A stretch of 64,000 nucleotides of DNA from Salinicoccus sesuvii (GCF_042648145.1 NZ_JBHRWV010000002.1:285180-349179), one strand, 5' to 3'. Positions 44,176 through 52,291 are shown, numbered from the stretch's first letter. Program-made: numbers and translations. Notes: generated by a model from the sequence alone, not told the origin.

Positions 44176-45753
44176 CTATTCTTCTGTTGATTGATCTTCG
44201 TCGTCGGCATCCTGAAGGGAATGATTCATAGGATCTTTAATTTCAAGGTGCTGCGCGCGTTCTTCTGCGTACTCCTCTATTTCCTCTTCAGTGTATTCTC
44301 CATTGATATGATTAATTAGATAATCTAGTTGGGCATCGTTGCTGTTAGCGTACTCCCTCAGTTCGCTCATTATCAGCGTTGAAGTTTCACCGGTAACGTC
44401 GCCAGTCTCCTCTATCTCATTATCAGCCTGGAAGTTTTCAACAGTCTCGGTCAGTGAAGCATCAAAAGTTTCATTAAAGTCTCCAACGTCGTAACCGAGT
44501 GTATCCAATGCAACCTTTATTGACTTGACCGTTTCATTGCTGACTCCCTCTGTATACACTTCTTCTGGATCCAACATGGTGACTCTGTAATAGTCAGGAT
44601 TGACAAGTTCTATGTCAGGGGTAATCCCTTCTCCATGTATCCAAGTGCCATTTGGAGTGAGCCATTTGGTGTTTGTGTACTTCAGCAATGAATCGCCTCC
44701 GAGTTCCACTGTGCGTTGTACAACACCCTTACCAAAGGACTTCGTACCTGCGATGGTTGCATCGGTGAGATCATCGAGTGCACCTGTAAATACCTCCGAT
44801 GCACTTGCAGAACCTTCGTTGATTAGAATGTAAATGTTGAAATCTTCAGTGCTATCGTTGCGGTCATCACTTGTTTTTATCTCAGTACGTTCTCCACCGT
44901 TTTCTTCCAGGTAAAGTACAGTTTCATTCTGTTCGATGAACTGATTAATCATGCTCACAGCTTCATCAAGAAGACCACCAGGATTATATCTGAAATCGAT
45001 AATAATATCCTCTACACCATCTTCGGAGGCCATATTGAGTTTGTTTTCGAACTCTTCAGCTGTTCCTTCCTGGAAACGATTGATACTGACGTGACCAACG
45101 CCTTCAATTTCCTCATAGGTAACACTGTCAATGTGTATGGTATCTCTTGTGATTGTTACATCCATTGGATCGCCTTCACCTCTGACGATGGTCAGAACGA
45201 CATCTGTTCCTTTTTCTCCACGTATCAGTTGTACAGCTTCTTGTGTTGTCCATCCTTCTATAGACTCATCGTCCACAGCAATAATCTCATCTCCTGGCTC
45301 GATACCAGCTTCTTCGGCTGGAGACCCTCTCATTGGAGATGTGATGATGACACGATTTCCTTCTTGCATTACTTCTGCACCGATACCTTCAAAGTCTCCA
45401 GTGACGGATTCTTGGAACTGTGCCAATTCTTCGTTATTCATATATTCACTGTATGGGTCATCTAAACCTTCGACCATACCTTGTATTGAAGATTCAATCA
45501 AAGCCTCACGGTCAACATCTTCGTAGTAGTTTGCATTTATTGTATCGTACACGTTATAGAGTTTAGAAAACTCGCTTCTCGTGTCTGTGCCGACATTCAC
45601 AGCTTTTTCAGAACCAGCTTCAAGGCTAAGCGCTGTAATGACAGCTGTAGCGATGATTGATGTCAGTATAATGATGATAAACCAGAAAAAATTGATATTG
45701 ATACGTCGTCCTTCTGGAAACTTGGATTCTTGACGGCCGTTTTCTTCCCTCAA
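44176..45753 (-). CDS. ctpA: CtpA-type carboxy-terminal processing protease (S41)
   Basis: CtpA is a membrane-anchored serine protease that cleaves cell-envelope proteins. The 525-residue protein has one N-terminal membrane helix, an S41 N-terminal segment, a PDZ domain (about 105-185), the catalytic serine in NEGSASASEVF and the lysine in TKSFGKGVVQ. A peptidoglycan-binding domain (TLGYDVGDFNETFDASLTE region) is followed by an acidic tail. TTG 45753 is preferred: AGGTG is 6 nt before it but overlaps the alternative GTG at 45762. It is monocistronic. Confidence 0.9.
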   Translation of the reverse strand: MREENGRQESKFPEGRRININFFWFIIIILTSIIATAVITALSLEAGSEKAVNVGTDTRSEFSKLYNVYDTINANYYEDVDREALIESSIQGMVEGLDDPYSEYMNNEELAQFQESVTGDFEGIGAEVMQEGNRVIITSPMRGSPAEEAGIEPGDEIIAVDDESIEGWTTQEAVQLIRGEKGTDVVLTIVRGEGDPMDVTITRDTIHIDSVTYEEIEGVGHVSINRFQEGTAEEFENKLNMASEDGVEDIIIDFRYNPGGLLDEAVSMINQFIEQNETVLYLEENGGERTEIKTSDDRNDSTEDFNIYILINEGSASASEVFTGALDDLTDATIAGTKSFGKGVVQRTVELGGDSLLKYTNTKWLTPNGTWIHGEGITPDIELVNPDYYRVTMLDPEEVYTEGVSNETVKSIKVALDTLGYDVGDFNETFDASLTETVENFQADNEIEETGDVTGETSTLIMSELREYANSNDAQLDYLINHINGEYTEEEIEEYAEERAQHLEIKDPMNHSLQDADDEDQSTEE

Positions 45754-45820
45754 AACACACACCTAATTTCTACTTGAATAATTATTTTTCAGTTTACCAG
45801 TTTATACAAGAAAATTAAAG

Positions 45821-45849
45821 AAAAAGAACAGTGCTACGCACTGCTCTTG
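45821..45849 (-). terminator. Terminator of deoD
   Basis: On the minus strand, AAGAGCAGTGC-GTA-GCACTGTTCTT is followed by TTTCTTT. Confidence 0.88.
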
Positions 45850-45856
45850 ATGGATG

Positions 45857-46576
45857 TTATTCAGCTTTTTCTGCAAAAGGAAGGCTCGCATCCAATGCCA
45901 CTTCAATCATTTCATTAAAAGTGGTCTGTCTTTCCTCACTTGATGTAGCCTCTCCAGTAAGGATATGATCTGATACAGTAAGAATGGAAAGTGCTCTCGC
46001 ATCAAACTTCTTGCTGATTGTAAAGAGTGCGCTAGATTCCATTTCCACAGCAAGAACCCCGTATTTTGCAAGTTGTTCAATATTACCATTTTCATCGTAG
46101 AAGGAGTCCGCAGTAAATACATTACCGACTTTAACATTCAATCCTTTTTTCTTAGCTTCATTATAACTTGAGAGTAGCAGTTCAAAATCAGAAGTCGGTG
46201 CATAATCTATATTGTTGAAAAGTTTTCTGTTCTGATAGGAGTCGGACGATGCGCTCTGCGCCAAAATAACATCCCTTACTTCAACATCTTTTTGTATCGC
46301 ACCGCATGTACCAACACGGATCAGGTTCTTCACTCCGTAATCGGCCATGAGTTCATGGATATATATAGATATGGATGGGACACCCATTCCAGTCCCCTGT
46401 ACTGAAATACGCTTGCCTTTGTAGTAACCTGTGAAGCCAAGCATATTGCGCACTTCATTATAACAGACAACGTCATCCAGGAAAGTTTCTGCAATATATT
46501 TCGCTCTTAATGGATCACCAGGTAGTAAAATCGTTTCTGCGATGTCACCTTTTTTTGCATTGATGTGTATACTCAT
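45857..46576 (-). CDS. deoD: Purine nucleoside phosphorylase, DeoD type
   Basis: It splits purine nucleosides with phosphate to base and ribose-1-phosphate. The 239-residue protein has the hexameric-type motifs GDPLRAKYIAETFL, GTGMGVPSISIYIHEL, RVGTCGAI and AVEMESSALF, and the catalytic aspartate in TVSDHILTGE. It is full length, with its own terminator. The yozE gene upstream ends about 36 nt before its start. Confidence 0.94.
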   Translation of the reverse strand: MSIHINAKKGDIAETILLPGDPLRAKYIAETFLDDVVCYNEVRNMLGFTGYYKGKRISVQGTGMGVPSISIYIHELMADYGVKNLIRVGTCGAIQKDVEVRDVILAQSASSDSYQNRKLFNNIDYAPTSDFELLLSSYNEAKKKGLNVKVGNVFTADSFYDENGNIEQLAKYGVLAVEMESSALFTISKKFDARALSILTVSDHILTGEATSSEERQTTFNEMIEVALDASLPFAEKAE

Positions 46577-46612
46577 GAATAAAATCTCCTCTGATTGTTT
46601 TTTTATGTGAAT

Positions 46613-46834
46613 CTAGTGAGAAAGCCAGTTCTGATAGTCATCAAAAGCTGAATCGTAATAAGAGAGTGGCATATCCCTATAAGGATTTTCCTCAAGATAT
46701 TCAGAGATTTCGAGATAGTCGTCAGAATACTTGGGAAACATAGAATCTTCCACAATGAAGCTCGCCAATCGACCGATTGGCGAGGCTTCCCCTCTTCTTG
46801 TCTTGATGTACTGGTAGAAAGAATAATTTTTCAT
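46613..46834 (-). CDS. yozE: YozE family protein
   Basis: This 73-residue YozE/SAM-like fold protein begins FYQYIKTRRGEASPIGRLASFI and ends YDSAFDDYQNWL, as in the Bacillus and Staphylococcus family. Function unknown. The start overlaps the crr stop by 1 nt, giving a crr-yozE unit. Confidence 0.88.
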   Translation of the reverse strand: MKNYSFYQYIKTRRGEASPIGRLASFIVEDSMFPKYSDDYLEISEYLEENPYRDMPLSYYDSAFDDYQNWLSH

Positions 46835-47334
46835 TATTTTATAGAGGCACGTGCAACAACCGTATCTGCACGATTCAGACTACTAACTTCCTCAAGGCTG
46901 AAAGAATCGAGAATATCACTATTTGTAATAATGACAGGAGATATTGTACTATTTGCCTCCGCTTTAACCAGATCTATATCAAATGTGACAAGCTTGTCTC
47001 CTTGCTCAACTTTATCTCCCTCAGATACATGACCTTCGAAACCTTTTCCTTCCATGGCGACCGTTTCAAGACCGATGTGGATGAGTAGTTCGATATCGTT
47101 ATCGGTCTTGATGCCGACTGCGTGATTCGTAGGAAAGACTTGCATGACAGTTCCGGAAACAGGTGAAACAACTTCACCATCTGTCGGTTCGACACCGAAT
47201 CCTTCTCCCATCATTTTCTCAGCAAAAACAGGATCTGGAATATCTTCCAGCTTAACATATTTTCCATTCAAAGGACTTGTGATTTTTAACTCTTTGTCTG
47301 CGGTGTTCTTTTTTCCAAATAAATTTTTAAACAT
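46834..47334 (-). CDS. crr: PTS glucose-type IIA component
   Basis: Stand-alone EIIA-Glc passes phosphate from HPr to sugar-specific EIIB domains. The 166-residue protein has the phospho-histidine H86 in LLIHIGLET and the supporting H71 in TNHAVGIKTD. It also contains SPVSGTVMQVF. There is no transporter gene beside it, as in staphylococci, where crr neighbours msrB. AGGGGAGAAAGCAC precedes the ATG. Confidence 0.93.
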   Translation of the reverse strand: MFKNLFGKKNTADKELKITSPLNGKYVKLEDIPDPVFAEKMMGEGFGVEPTDGEVVSPVSGTVMQVFPTNHAVGIKTDNDIELLIHIGLETVAMEGKGFEGHVSEGDKVEQGDKLVTFDIDLVKAEANSTISPVIITNSDILDSFSLEEVSSLNRADTVVARASIK

Positions 47335-47370
47335 GTGCTTTCTCCCCTGTCCATAAAATTATTGTGATGT

Positions 47371-47796
47371 TTAATTGAAGTATTTCAAATACTCTCCGTA
47401 TCCTTTTTCCTCAAGATCGTCTTTAGGGATAAAATCGAGCGCAGCTGAGTTAATGCAGTAGCGCAAGCCACCAAGCTCTTTTGGACCATCTTCAAAAACG
47501 TGACCGAGATGGCTATCAGATGATTCGCTTCTGACTTCCGTACGTCGCATACCGAATGAATCGTCGAAATGCTCCGACACGTCTTCCGAAATTGATTTCG
47601 CAAAGCTTGGCCATCCGCAATCAGATGCAAACTTATCTCGTGAAGTGAAAAGCGGTGTGCCTTTGATTTTATCCACGTACAACCCATCTTCGTAATGGTC
47701 CCAGTATTCATTCTGAAATGGAGGTTCAGTTCCATTTTCCTTCATAACATTATACTCGGCCGCAGTAAGTTCAGATTCGCTTCTTTCGATTGCCAT
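47371..47796 (-). CDS. msrB: Peptide methionine-R-sulfoxide reductase MsrB
   Basis: It reduces the R-epimer of methionine sulfoxide. The 141-residue protein has SDCGWPSF, SHLGHVFEDG and the catalytic cysteine in LRYCINSAALDF. The two CxxC zinc sites found in many MsrB proteins are absent, as in Bacillus MsrB. It lies 2 nt after msrA, forming an msrA-msrB operon. Confidence 0.94.
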   Translation of the reverse strand: MAIERSESELTAAEYNVMKENGTEPPFQNEYWDHYEDGLYVDKIKGTPLFTSRDKFASDCGWPSFAKSISEDVSEHFDDSFGMRRTEVRSESSDSHLGHVFEDGPKELGGLRYCINSAALDFIPKDDLEEKGYGEYLKYFN

Positions 47797-47798
47797 TG

Positions 47799-48317
47799 TT
47801 ATTTCCCCCAGTGCTCTTCTATAAATGATTTTCTGCCTGATCCTTTAAAGTAGGCATTATAATGCGCACTATTCGTCTTGTAAAAGTCTTGGTGCTCTTC
47901 TTCTGCTCTGTAGAAGTTTTTATAAGGCAGTATCGGAGTCTTGATAGGACCATTGAATATATTCTGCGCATCAAGTTTAGCTACGACTTCTTCCGCGGTA
48001 CGCTTTTGTGCTTCATCATGATAGAAGATACCTGGTGCGTAATGTGGTCCACGATCGCCGAATTGTCCGTTTGTGTCTGTAGGGTCGAATGTTTTGAAGA
48101 AAATATCGAGTATATACTCGTACGACATTACCGATTCATCGAAATCGATCTGTACTGCTTCGACATGACCTGTTGTTCCTGTCGATACCTGTTGATACGT
48201 CGGATTTTCAACATGCCCGTTTGAGTAACCTGAAACTACGGAGTTTACTCCCTCAAATTGGTCAAACGGTTTAACGAGACACCAAAAACATCCACCTGCT
48301 AATGTTGCTATTGCCAA
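47799..48317 (-). CDS. msrA: Peptide methionine-S-sulfoxide reductase MsrA
   Basis: It reduces the S-epimer of methionine sulfoxide. The N-terminus carries the catalytic GGCFWC, followed by SGYSNGHVENPTYQQV and EHQDFY. The TTG at 48317 is preferred, with GAGGTG 6 nt upstream, giving 172 residues beginning MAIATLAGGCFWC. The ORF from 48365 would add 16 residues without a ribosome binding site and would overlap the upstream gene. Confidence 0.92.
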   Translation of the reverse strand: MAIATLAGGCFWCLVKPFDQFEGVNSVVSGYSNGHVENPTYQQVSTGTTGHVEAVQIDFDESVMSYEYILDIFFKTFDPTDTNGQFGDRGPHYAPGIFYHDEAQKRTAEEVVAKLDAQNIFNGPIKTPILPYKNFYRAEEEHQDFYKTNSAHYNAYFKGSGRKSFIEEHWGK

Positions 48318-48340
48318 AATGCTCACCTCTTGATTTTCTT

Positions 48341-48886
48341 TTATCTTGTTATAGAAAAATACCACTCATCATTCTCATAATCAATTGAATTGACTTCTAC
48401 ATCCCACTCAATTTGATCTGTTAAAGCTTTAGAATCGACAATTAGTGCACGTTCTGTGTCGCTGAATTGAATTCCTTCAGGCAAATCACTTTGTGCTCTG
48501 ATTAATGAATATAGCATATCTTGCGTCAAAGGAAGGTCTGCTACATTAATGTTCCTTGCTTCAAATACCACTTGATCTCCAATTGAGATTGGATCGAGCG
48601 CGATTGATGTATCGATCATAAATCCATAGACTTCCTGAACAGCATCAAGTAAGATACCTGTTTCATCTATTGAAATTGACAGGCTCTCGTCACTAATGGA
48701 TTCGTTAAGTATGGATTCTACCGCATCGTTGTTCATCTTTATTTCTATACCCGATCCCTCGGACGTATAATTATCGTTTTCAGAATCTGGCGCTTCATAG
48801 TTTTCATTTAGCAAAGTGTAGAGCCAGATGATAACACCTACATTTAGAGCCAGTAAAAAGATGAATAGCCATTTCCAGATATTCAA
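48341..48886 (-). CDS. YpmS-like (DUF2140) membrane-anchored protein
   Basis: This 181-residue protein has one N-terminal membrane helix (WKWLFIFLLALNVGVIIWLY) and an acidic extracellular domain. Position and pattern agree with YpmS of Bacillus and its staphylococcal homologue downstream of dfr. The start is the TTG at 48886 with AAAGGAG 8 nt upstream; the longer ORF from 49030 runs inside the dfr gene. It ends just before msrA. The function is unknown, though a cell-envelope lipid role has been suggested for such proteins. Confidence 0.75.
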   Translation of the reverse strand: MNIWKWLFIFLLALNVGVIIWLYTLLNENYEAPDSENDNYTSEGSGIEIKMNNDAVESILNESISDESLSISIDETGILLDAVQEVYGFMIDTSIALDPISIGDQVVFEARNINVADLPLTQDMLYSLIRAQSDLPEGIQFSDTERALIVDSKALTDQIEWDVEVNSIDYENDEWYFSITR

Positions 48887-48899
48887 AAAGTACACTCCT

Positions 48900-49379
48900 T
48901 TATGAGTTTGTGCGCCTGTAGTGTAGAAATTCGTGCGGGTACCTATTTTTTTCATCAACAATACCTTCTTCACTCGATAAGAGTTCCCATTCGGAACTGT
49001 CGTATTCCGGGAAGAACGTATCGCCACCAAATGTTTCGTGAATGCGTGTTATATGCATTTCATCTACTAGGTGCATCGTCTGATTGTATACACCACTACC
49101 ACCGAAGATGAACACTTTGCCTTCCAGTGCTTCGATATCATCGGTACTATGAATAATATCGACACCTTTATATGAGAAATCTTCATTCTGAGTCAGTACC
49201 ACGTTGCGCCGATTGGGTAAAGGGCGGCCAATCGATTCAAAAGTCTTCCGACCCATGACAATGGTATTTCCTTCCGTAAGCTTTTTTACATGTTTCAGGT
49301 CGTTGGGCAGATGCCAGGGCATGCTGTTTTTGTAACCAATGACGTTCTGAGCTGAATGACATACAATCAAAGATACCAT
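48900..49379 (-). CDS. folA: Dihydrofolate reductase
   Basis: It regenerates tetrahydrofolate after thymidylate synthesis. The 159-residue protein has MPWHLPNDLKHVKK, VMGRKTFESIGRPLPNRRNVVL and FIFGGSGVY. The last residue, Tyr98, aligns with Phe98 of S. aureus DHFR, whose change to Tyr gives trimethoprim resistance; the other resistance sites, His30 and His149, keep the sensitive residue. ATG 49379 has AGGAGGAATAGA upstream; the ORF from 49400 is too long. It lies 10 nt after thyA. Confidence 0.95.
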   Translation of the reverse strand: MVSLIVCHSAQNVIGYKNSMPWHLPNDLKHVKKLTEGNTIVMGRKTFESIGRPLPNRRNVVLTQNEDFSYKGVDIIHSTDDIEALEGKVFIFGGSGVYNQTMHLVDEMHITRIHETFGGDTFFPEYDSSEWELLSSEEGIVDEKNRYPHEFLHYRRTNS

Positions 49380-49389
49380 TCTATTCCTC

Positions 49390-50343
49390 CTATACCGCAA
49401 TCGGGGCTTTTATATAAGAATGCGATTCGTAGTTCACTACTTCAAGATCCTCATATTCTAAATCGAACATTGAGCGGTCACCGTTTATTTTTATTTCGGG
49501 CGGCTTGAAACCATCGCGTGAGAGCTGTTTTTCCACCGCATCCACATGATTACTATATATGTGTGCATCACCAAGCGTATGGATAAACTCGTGCGCCTCA
49601 AGGTTGCATTCACGCGCTACAAGCTTTAGTAGTAGCGCGTAGCTCGCGATGTTAAAAGGGACACCGAGAAAAACATCCCCACTCCTTTGATAGAGCTGAA
49701 GACTCAATTTTCCTTCATTAACATAAAACTGGAAGAAGGCATGACATGGTGGCAATGCCATTGTATCGATTTCAGCCGGATTCCACGCCGTCACGATATG
49801 GCGCCTTGAGTCGGGATTATTTCTGATGCTGTTGACGACATTCTTCAGTTGATCGGTGAAGCTACCGTCCGGACCTTCCCACGCGCGCCACTGCCTGCCG
49901 TAAACATTGCCAAGATCCCCATATTTATTGGCGAAATCATCGTCTTCGAGAATTCGTGATTTGAATGTTTCCATTTCCTTCTCATAGACCTCGCGAAAAT
50001 CACTGTTCTGCTGGGCTCGGATACCAAAATCAGACATGTCCGGCCCCTCATACTCTTCAGATTCCACCCAATTCTTAAATGCCCATTCGTTCCAGATGTT
50101 GTTGTTGTGCTGCAGTAGGAATCGAATATTTGTATCGCCACGCATGAACCAGATTAATTCAGTGGCGAGTAGCCTGAATAGCACCTTTTTAGTGGTCAGC
50201 AACGGGAATCCATCTTGCATATCGAAACGCATTTGGTATCCAAATATAGAATATGTACCAGTGCCTGTACGGTCACTTTTGTATTTACCCTCTGCCATAA
50301 TCTTCTTCATCAATGTATGGTATTCACTATCGAAAGGATTCAT
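49390..50343 (-). CDS. thyA: Thymidylate synthase
   Basis: It converts dUMP to dTMP with methylene-tetrahydrofolate. The 317-residue protein has the catalytic C200 in ALPPCHAFFQFYV, RQWRAWEG and the C-terminal PIAV variant. It has the longer staphylococcal/lactobacillal form with an insert around residues 90-140. It starts the thyA-folA-ypmS unit. GGGGAGGATAAA precedes the ATG. Confidence 0.95.
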   Translation of the reverse strand: MNPFDSEYHTLMKKIMAEGKYKSDRTGTGTYSIFGYQMRFDMQDGFPLLTTKKVLFRLLATELIWFMRGDTNIRFLLQHNNNIWNEWAFKNWVESEEYEGPDMSDFGIRAQQNSDFREVYEKEMETFKSRILEDDDFANKYGDLGNVYGRQWRAWEGPDGSFTDQLKNVVNSIRNNPDSRRHIVTAWNPAEIDTMALPPCHAFFQFYVNEGKLSLQLYQRSGDVFLGVPFNIASYALLLKLVARECNLEAHEFIHTLGDAHIYSNHVDAVEKQLSRDGFKPPEIKINGDRSMFDLEYEDLEVVNYESHSYIKAPIAV

Positions 50344-50378
50344 TTTATCCTCCCCTTTTCTTTTTATGATTCTTTATA

Positions 50379-50384
50379 TATAAT
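50379..50384 (+). promoter_or_regulatory. Possible -10 box for the 23-codon unit
   Basis: TATAAT lies about 50 bp before the small ORF at 50436. The -35 (TTTTCT, 50356-50361) is weak at 17-bp spacing. Confidence 0.4.
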
Positions 50385-50435
50385 AATACATGAATGTGCG
50401 TACAAGATTAAATCTATTTACTCGAGGTGTAGCTA

Positions 50436-50507
50436 ATGGAAGTACTTATGACAATCGGTCTCACGCTGCTCGCTTTATATATGACATCAATGAGCATTTT
50501 CGACTAG
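50436..50507 (+). CDS. Predicted 23-residue hydrophobic peptide
   Basis: A tiny ORF encodes MEVLMTIGLTLLALYMTS plus MSIFD, a single hydrophobic stretch that could span or lie on the membrane. It has GAGGTG 6 nt upstream, a TATAAT box at 50379 and a strong terminator at 50525, so it has all the parts of a transcription unit. It lies alone on the plus strand between two minus-strand operons. I do not recognise it. It could be a small membrane peptide or part of a regulatory RNA. Confidence 0.5.
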   Translation: MEVLMTIGLTLLALYMTSMSIFD

Positions 50508-50524
50508 CATTCATATTTATCAAT

Positions 50525-50558
50525 AAAAACAGGAAAGGCCATCGCCTTTCCTGTTTTT
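50525..50558. terminator. Bidirectional terminator next to the bacilliredoxin gene
   Basis: AAAACAGGAAAGGC-CATC-GCCTTTCCTGTTTTT can end both the plus-strand 23-codon unit and the minus-strand bacilliredoxin operon. Confidence 0.9.
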
Positions 50559-50559
50559 A

Positions 50560-50997
50560 TTATGCACAATGTTCATCGAAAGCTTCTTTTATATCCATCA
50601 TGATGTCATTGATATCGCGACCTTCGATGTGCTCACGCGGGATGAAATGAACGAGTGAGTCACCTTTGAACAGCGCCATGGAAGGACTAGAAGGCGCCTG
50701 CCCCACATACTCGCGCATGCGTTCTGTCGCTTCTTTGTCCTGCCCTGCAAACACAGTCGCTCTTTTGTCAGGTCCAACTGGATTTTGTTCTGCGACAGTG
50801 ACTGCAGCCGGTCTTGCTAACCCAGCAGCACATCCACATACGCTATTGATAACGATGAATGCAGTCTCTTCTTTGCCAATATTGGACATGAACTGATCAA
50901 CGTCTTCAGCAGTCGTAAGATCCGCAAAAGACCTTTGAGTTAATTCATCACGCATCGGCTGTGCAATTTCTTTCATATATGCTTCGTATGGATTCAT
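50560..50997 (-). CDS. BrxA/BrxB family bacilliredoxin
   Basis: Bacilliredoxins remove bacillithiol from proteins after oxidative stress. The 145-residue thioredoxin-like protein has the CGC motif at residues 54-56 (NSVCGCAAGLARPA), typical of YphP/YqiW. ATG 50997 is chosen because AGGAAAGCGATAGT lies upstream and the ORF from 51048 runs inside cvfC. It is the last gene of the unit that begins with the zinc-finger gene. Confidence 0.93.
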   Translation of the reverse strand: MNPYEAYMKEIAQPMRDELTQRSFADLTTAEDVDQFMSNIGKEETAFIVINSVCGCAAGLARPAAVTVAEQNPVGPDKRATVFAGQDKEATERMREYVGQAPSSPSMALFKGDSLVHFIPREHIEGRDINDIMMDIKEAFDEHCA

Positions 50998-50998
50998 A

Positions 50999-51790
50999 CT
51001 ATCGCTTCCTTTCCTGTATTTGTTTCCAGACGCTGCCAAGCGCAGCATCCCCTTGTTCGATTCTGGCTATGGCCATCTCGATTTGTAATCTGACGTCATA
51101 CTGTGGATCATTCTTGTACGCCTTCAAATACGGCAGACTGTTTTCGTCTCCGACTTCGTAGATGAACATTGCAGCGCGCCAGCGGACAATTGCACTTTTA
51201 TCACCGAGTAGCGGGTACATGTCTTCAAGTCCTTCTTCGTATCCGAGATCGCTATACGCATCCCCTGCTGTCCGTCTCACAGGCACCGAAGGGTCCTCTA
51301 GGGCCTGCTTTAAGTACGACAGCGTCTTCTTCTCCTCGATCATCGCAAGCAAGCTGACTGCTTCTCTTCTTACTTGCATCTTATCATCCGATAGTGCTAA
51401 TGAAAGTAGTTCGTAGTCTTCAGCAGTCGGTGTCTCCATATGATTGAGCAACCATAGACGATCTTTCCAATCCTTCTTAGACTTGTAGTCCTCTGTAGAC
51501 CACTTATAGTACCGTTTGGGCTCGGGAGTGGATTTGCCTTTTGCTTCCTCAATAAGACGATTCAGACTTTCCGGATCATGCAGCGCCTCGATTTCTTCGG
51601 AGACTTCGTTGAAAACCTCATCAGGAGCGCCATATCTAATGCCATAGTCAACCCATTTCCTCAGCAGAAGGATGTTGTCCTCTGGCAGTGTGGCTGATGA
51701 TACAGCTTCCATAAAGCGCTCAGGAAGTTGCTGCCTGTGTTCTTCGCCATCATTCAGCTTAATCTGATAAGGTATATCCTTAAAAGTCAA
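50999..51790 (-). CDS. cvfC: CvfC, C-terminal part (HEAT-repeat region), frame-shifted from its N-terminus
   Basis: This 263-residue ORF matches the C-terminal two thirds of S. aureus conserved virulence factor C, as I recall it: LTFKDIPYQIKL at the start and GDAALGSVWKQI at the end, with HEAT-like repeats (VRREAVSLLAMI, VRRTAGDAYSDLG, VRWRAAMFIYEVG). The only start, TTG 51790, has no ribosome binding site. The frame stays open upstream through PQLDDDFGAVSTEV to the A9 tract, where it would join the N-terminal ORF if one A were added. It is best read as half of one gene. Confidence 0.85.
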   Translation of the reverse strand: MTFKDIPYQIKLNDGEEHRQQLPERFMEAVSSATLPEDNILLLRKWVDYGIRYGAPDEVFNEVSEEIEALHDPESLNRLIEEAKGKSTPEPKRYYKWSTEDYKSKKDWKDRLWLLNHMETPTAEDYELLSLALSDDKMQVRREAVSLLAMIEEKKTLSYLKQALEDPSVPVRRTAGDAYSDLGYEEGLEDMYPLLGDKSAIVRWRAAMFIYEVGDENSLPYLKAYKNDPQYDVRLQIEMAIARIEQGDAALGSVWKQIQERKR

Positions 51791-51822
51791 GACTTCGGTT
51801 GAGACAGCACCAAAATCATCAT

Positions 51823-52107
51823 CTAATTGAGGTTTTTTTTTACATCCTGATCTTCAGAGTTGAATGTCTTTTCTATTTCCGGTATCAGAGTATCCCAGTC
51901 GGCTTTTGGTGACTTGTCGACTGAAATGAAATTAAGTGCGTGGAACACGCTTGTTACATCTTCAAGCTCAAGCACTTTGTTAATGAATTCCGGTGCCTCG
52001 CTGGAAACTTCACGATACGTGGATGATTTCATTTCCTGCTTTTCTTCACTTACTGTGATTTTCATTGTATTTGGGCTTGGTGTTGGTTCAATTTTAATGA
52101 TTTCCAT
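51823..52107 (-). CDS. cvfC: CvfC, N-terminal part (NifU N-terminal-like domain)
   Basis: This ORF encodes MEIIKIEPTPSPNTMKI and the rest of a Nfu/NifU N-terminal-like domain of about 90 residues, the normal beginning of CvfC. It has a perfect TAGGAGGACTCAC ribosome binding site that overlaps the stop of the zinc-finger gene. After the domain it reads into nine A residues and ends 4 codons later (KKNLN). A one-base insertion in the A-run restores the full-length protein. In other bacteria this domain also exists alone, so a short product could be stable. Confidence 0.85.
   Translation of the reverse strand: MEIIKIEPTPSPNTMKITVSEEKQEMKSSTYREVSSEAPEFINKVLELEDVTSVFHALNFISVDKSPKADWDTLIPEIEKTFNSEDQDVKKNLN
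51833..51841 (-). other. cvfC: A9 homopolymer at the cvfC frame break
   Basis: Nine consecutive A on the coding strand follow GT and precede CC. Ten or seven A would fuse the two cvfC reading frames. Runs of nine or more A are known sites of RNA polymerase slippage, replication slippage and sequencing error. Confidence 0.9.
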
Positions 52108-52117
52108 GTGAGTCCTC

Positions 52118-52291
52118 CTATTGCAGTTCGTTTCCGTGTGATCGTATGGCGATGCCGACCGAACACTCGTGAATGCAGAAATTATGTGCAGCCGTCTTGC
52201 TGCCATCTGCGCGGTTGAGTTCTTTCAGAAGGCAACCTTGGCAGTATTTTTCTTCAAGGGCATTAATCTTATCCAGTACTTCGATATTCAC
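52118..52291 (-). CDS. Small zinc-finger domain protein (C2HCIx2C type)
   Basis: This 57-residue protein starts with GTG and has AAGGAGG 8 nt upstream. It contains CQGC (residues 17-20) and HNFCIHEC (36-43), which together form the C-x2-C...H-x2-C-I-x2-C zinc site of the small zf-C2HCIx2C family, usually encoded beside cvfC. Its stop lies inside the cvfC ribosome binding site, so translation is coupled. The role is unknown. Confidence 0.85.
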   Translation of the reverse strand: MNIEVLDKINALEEKYCQGCLLKELNRADGSKTAAHNFCIHECSVGIAIRSHGNELQ

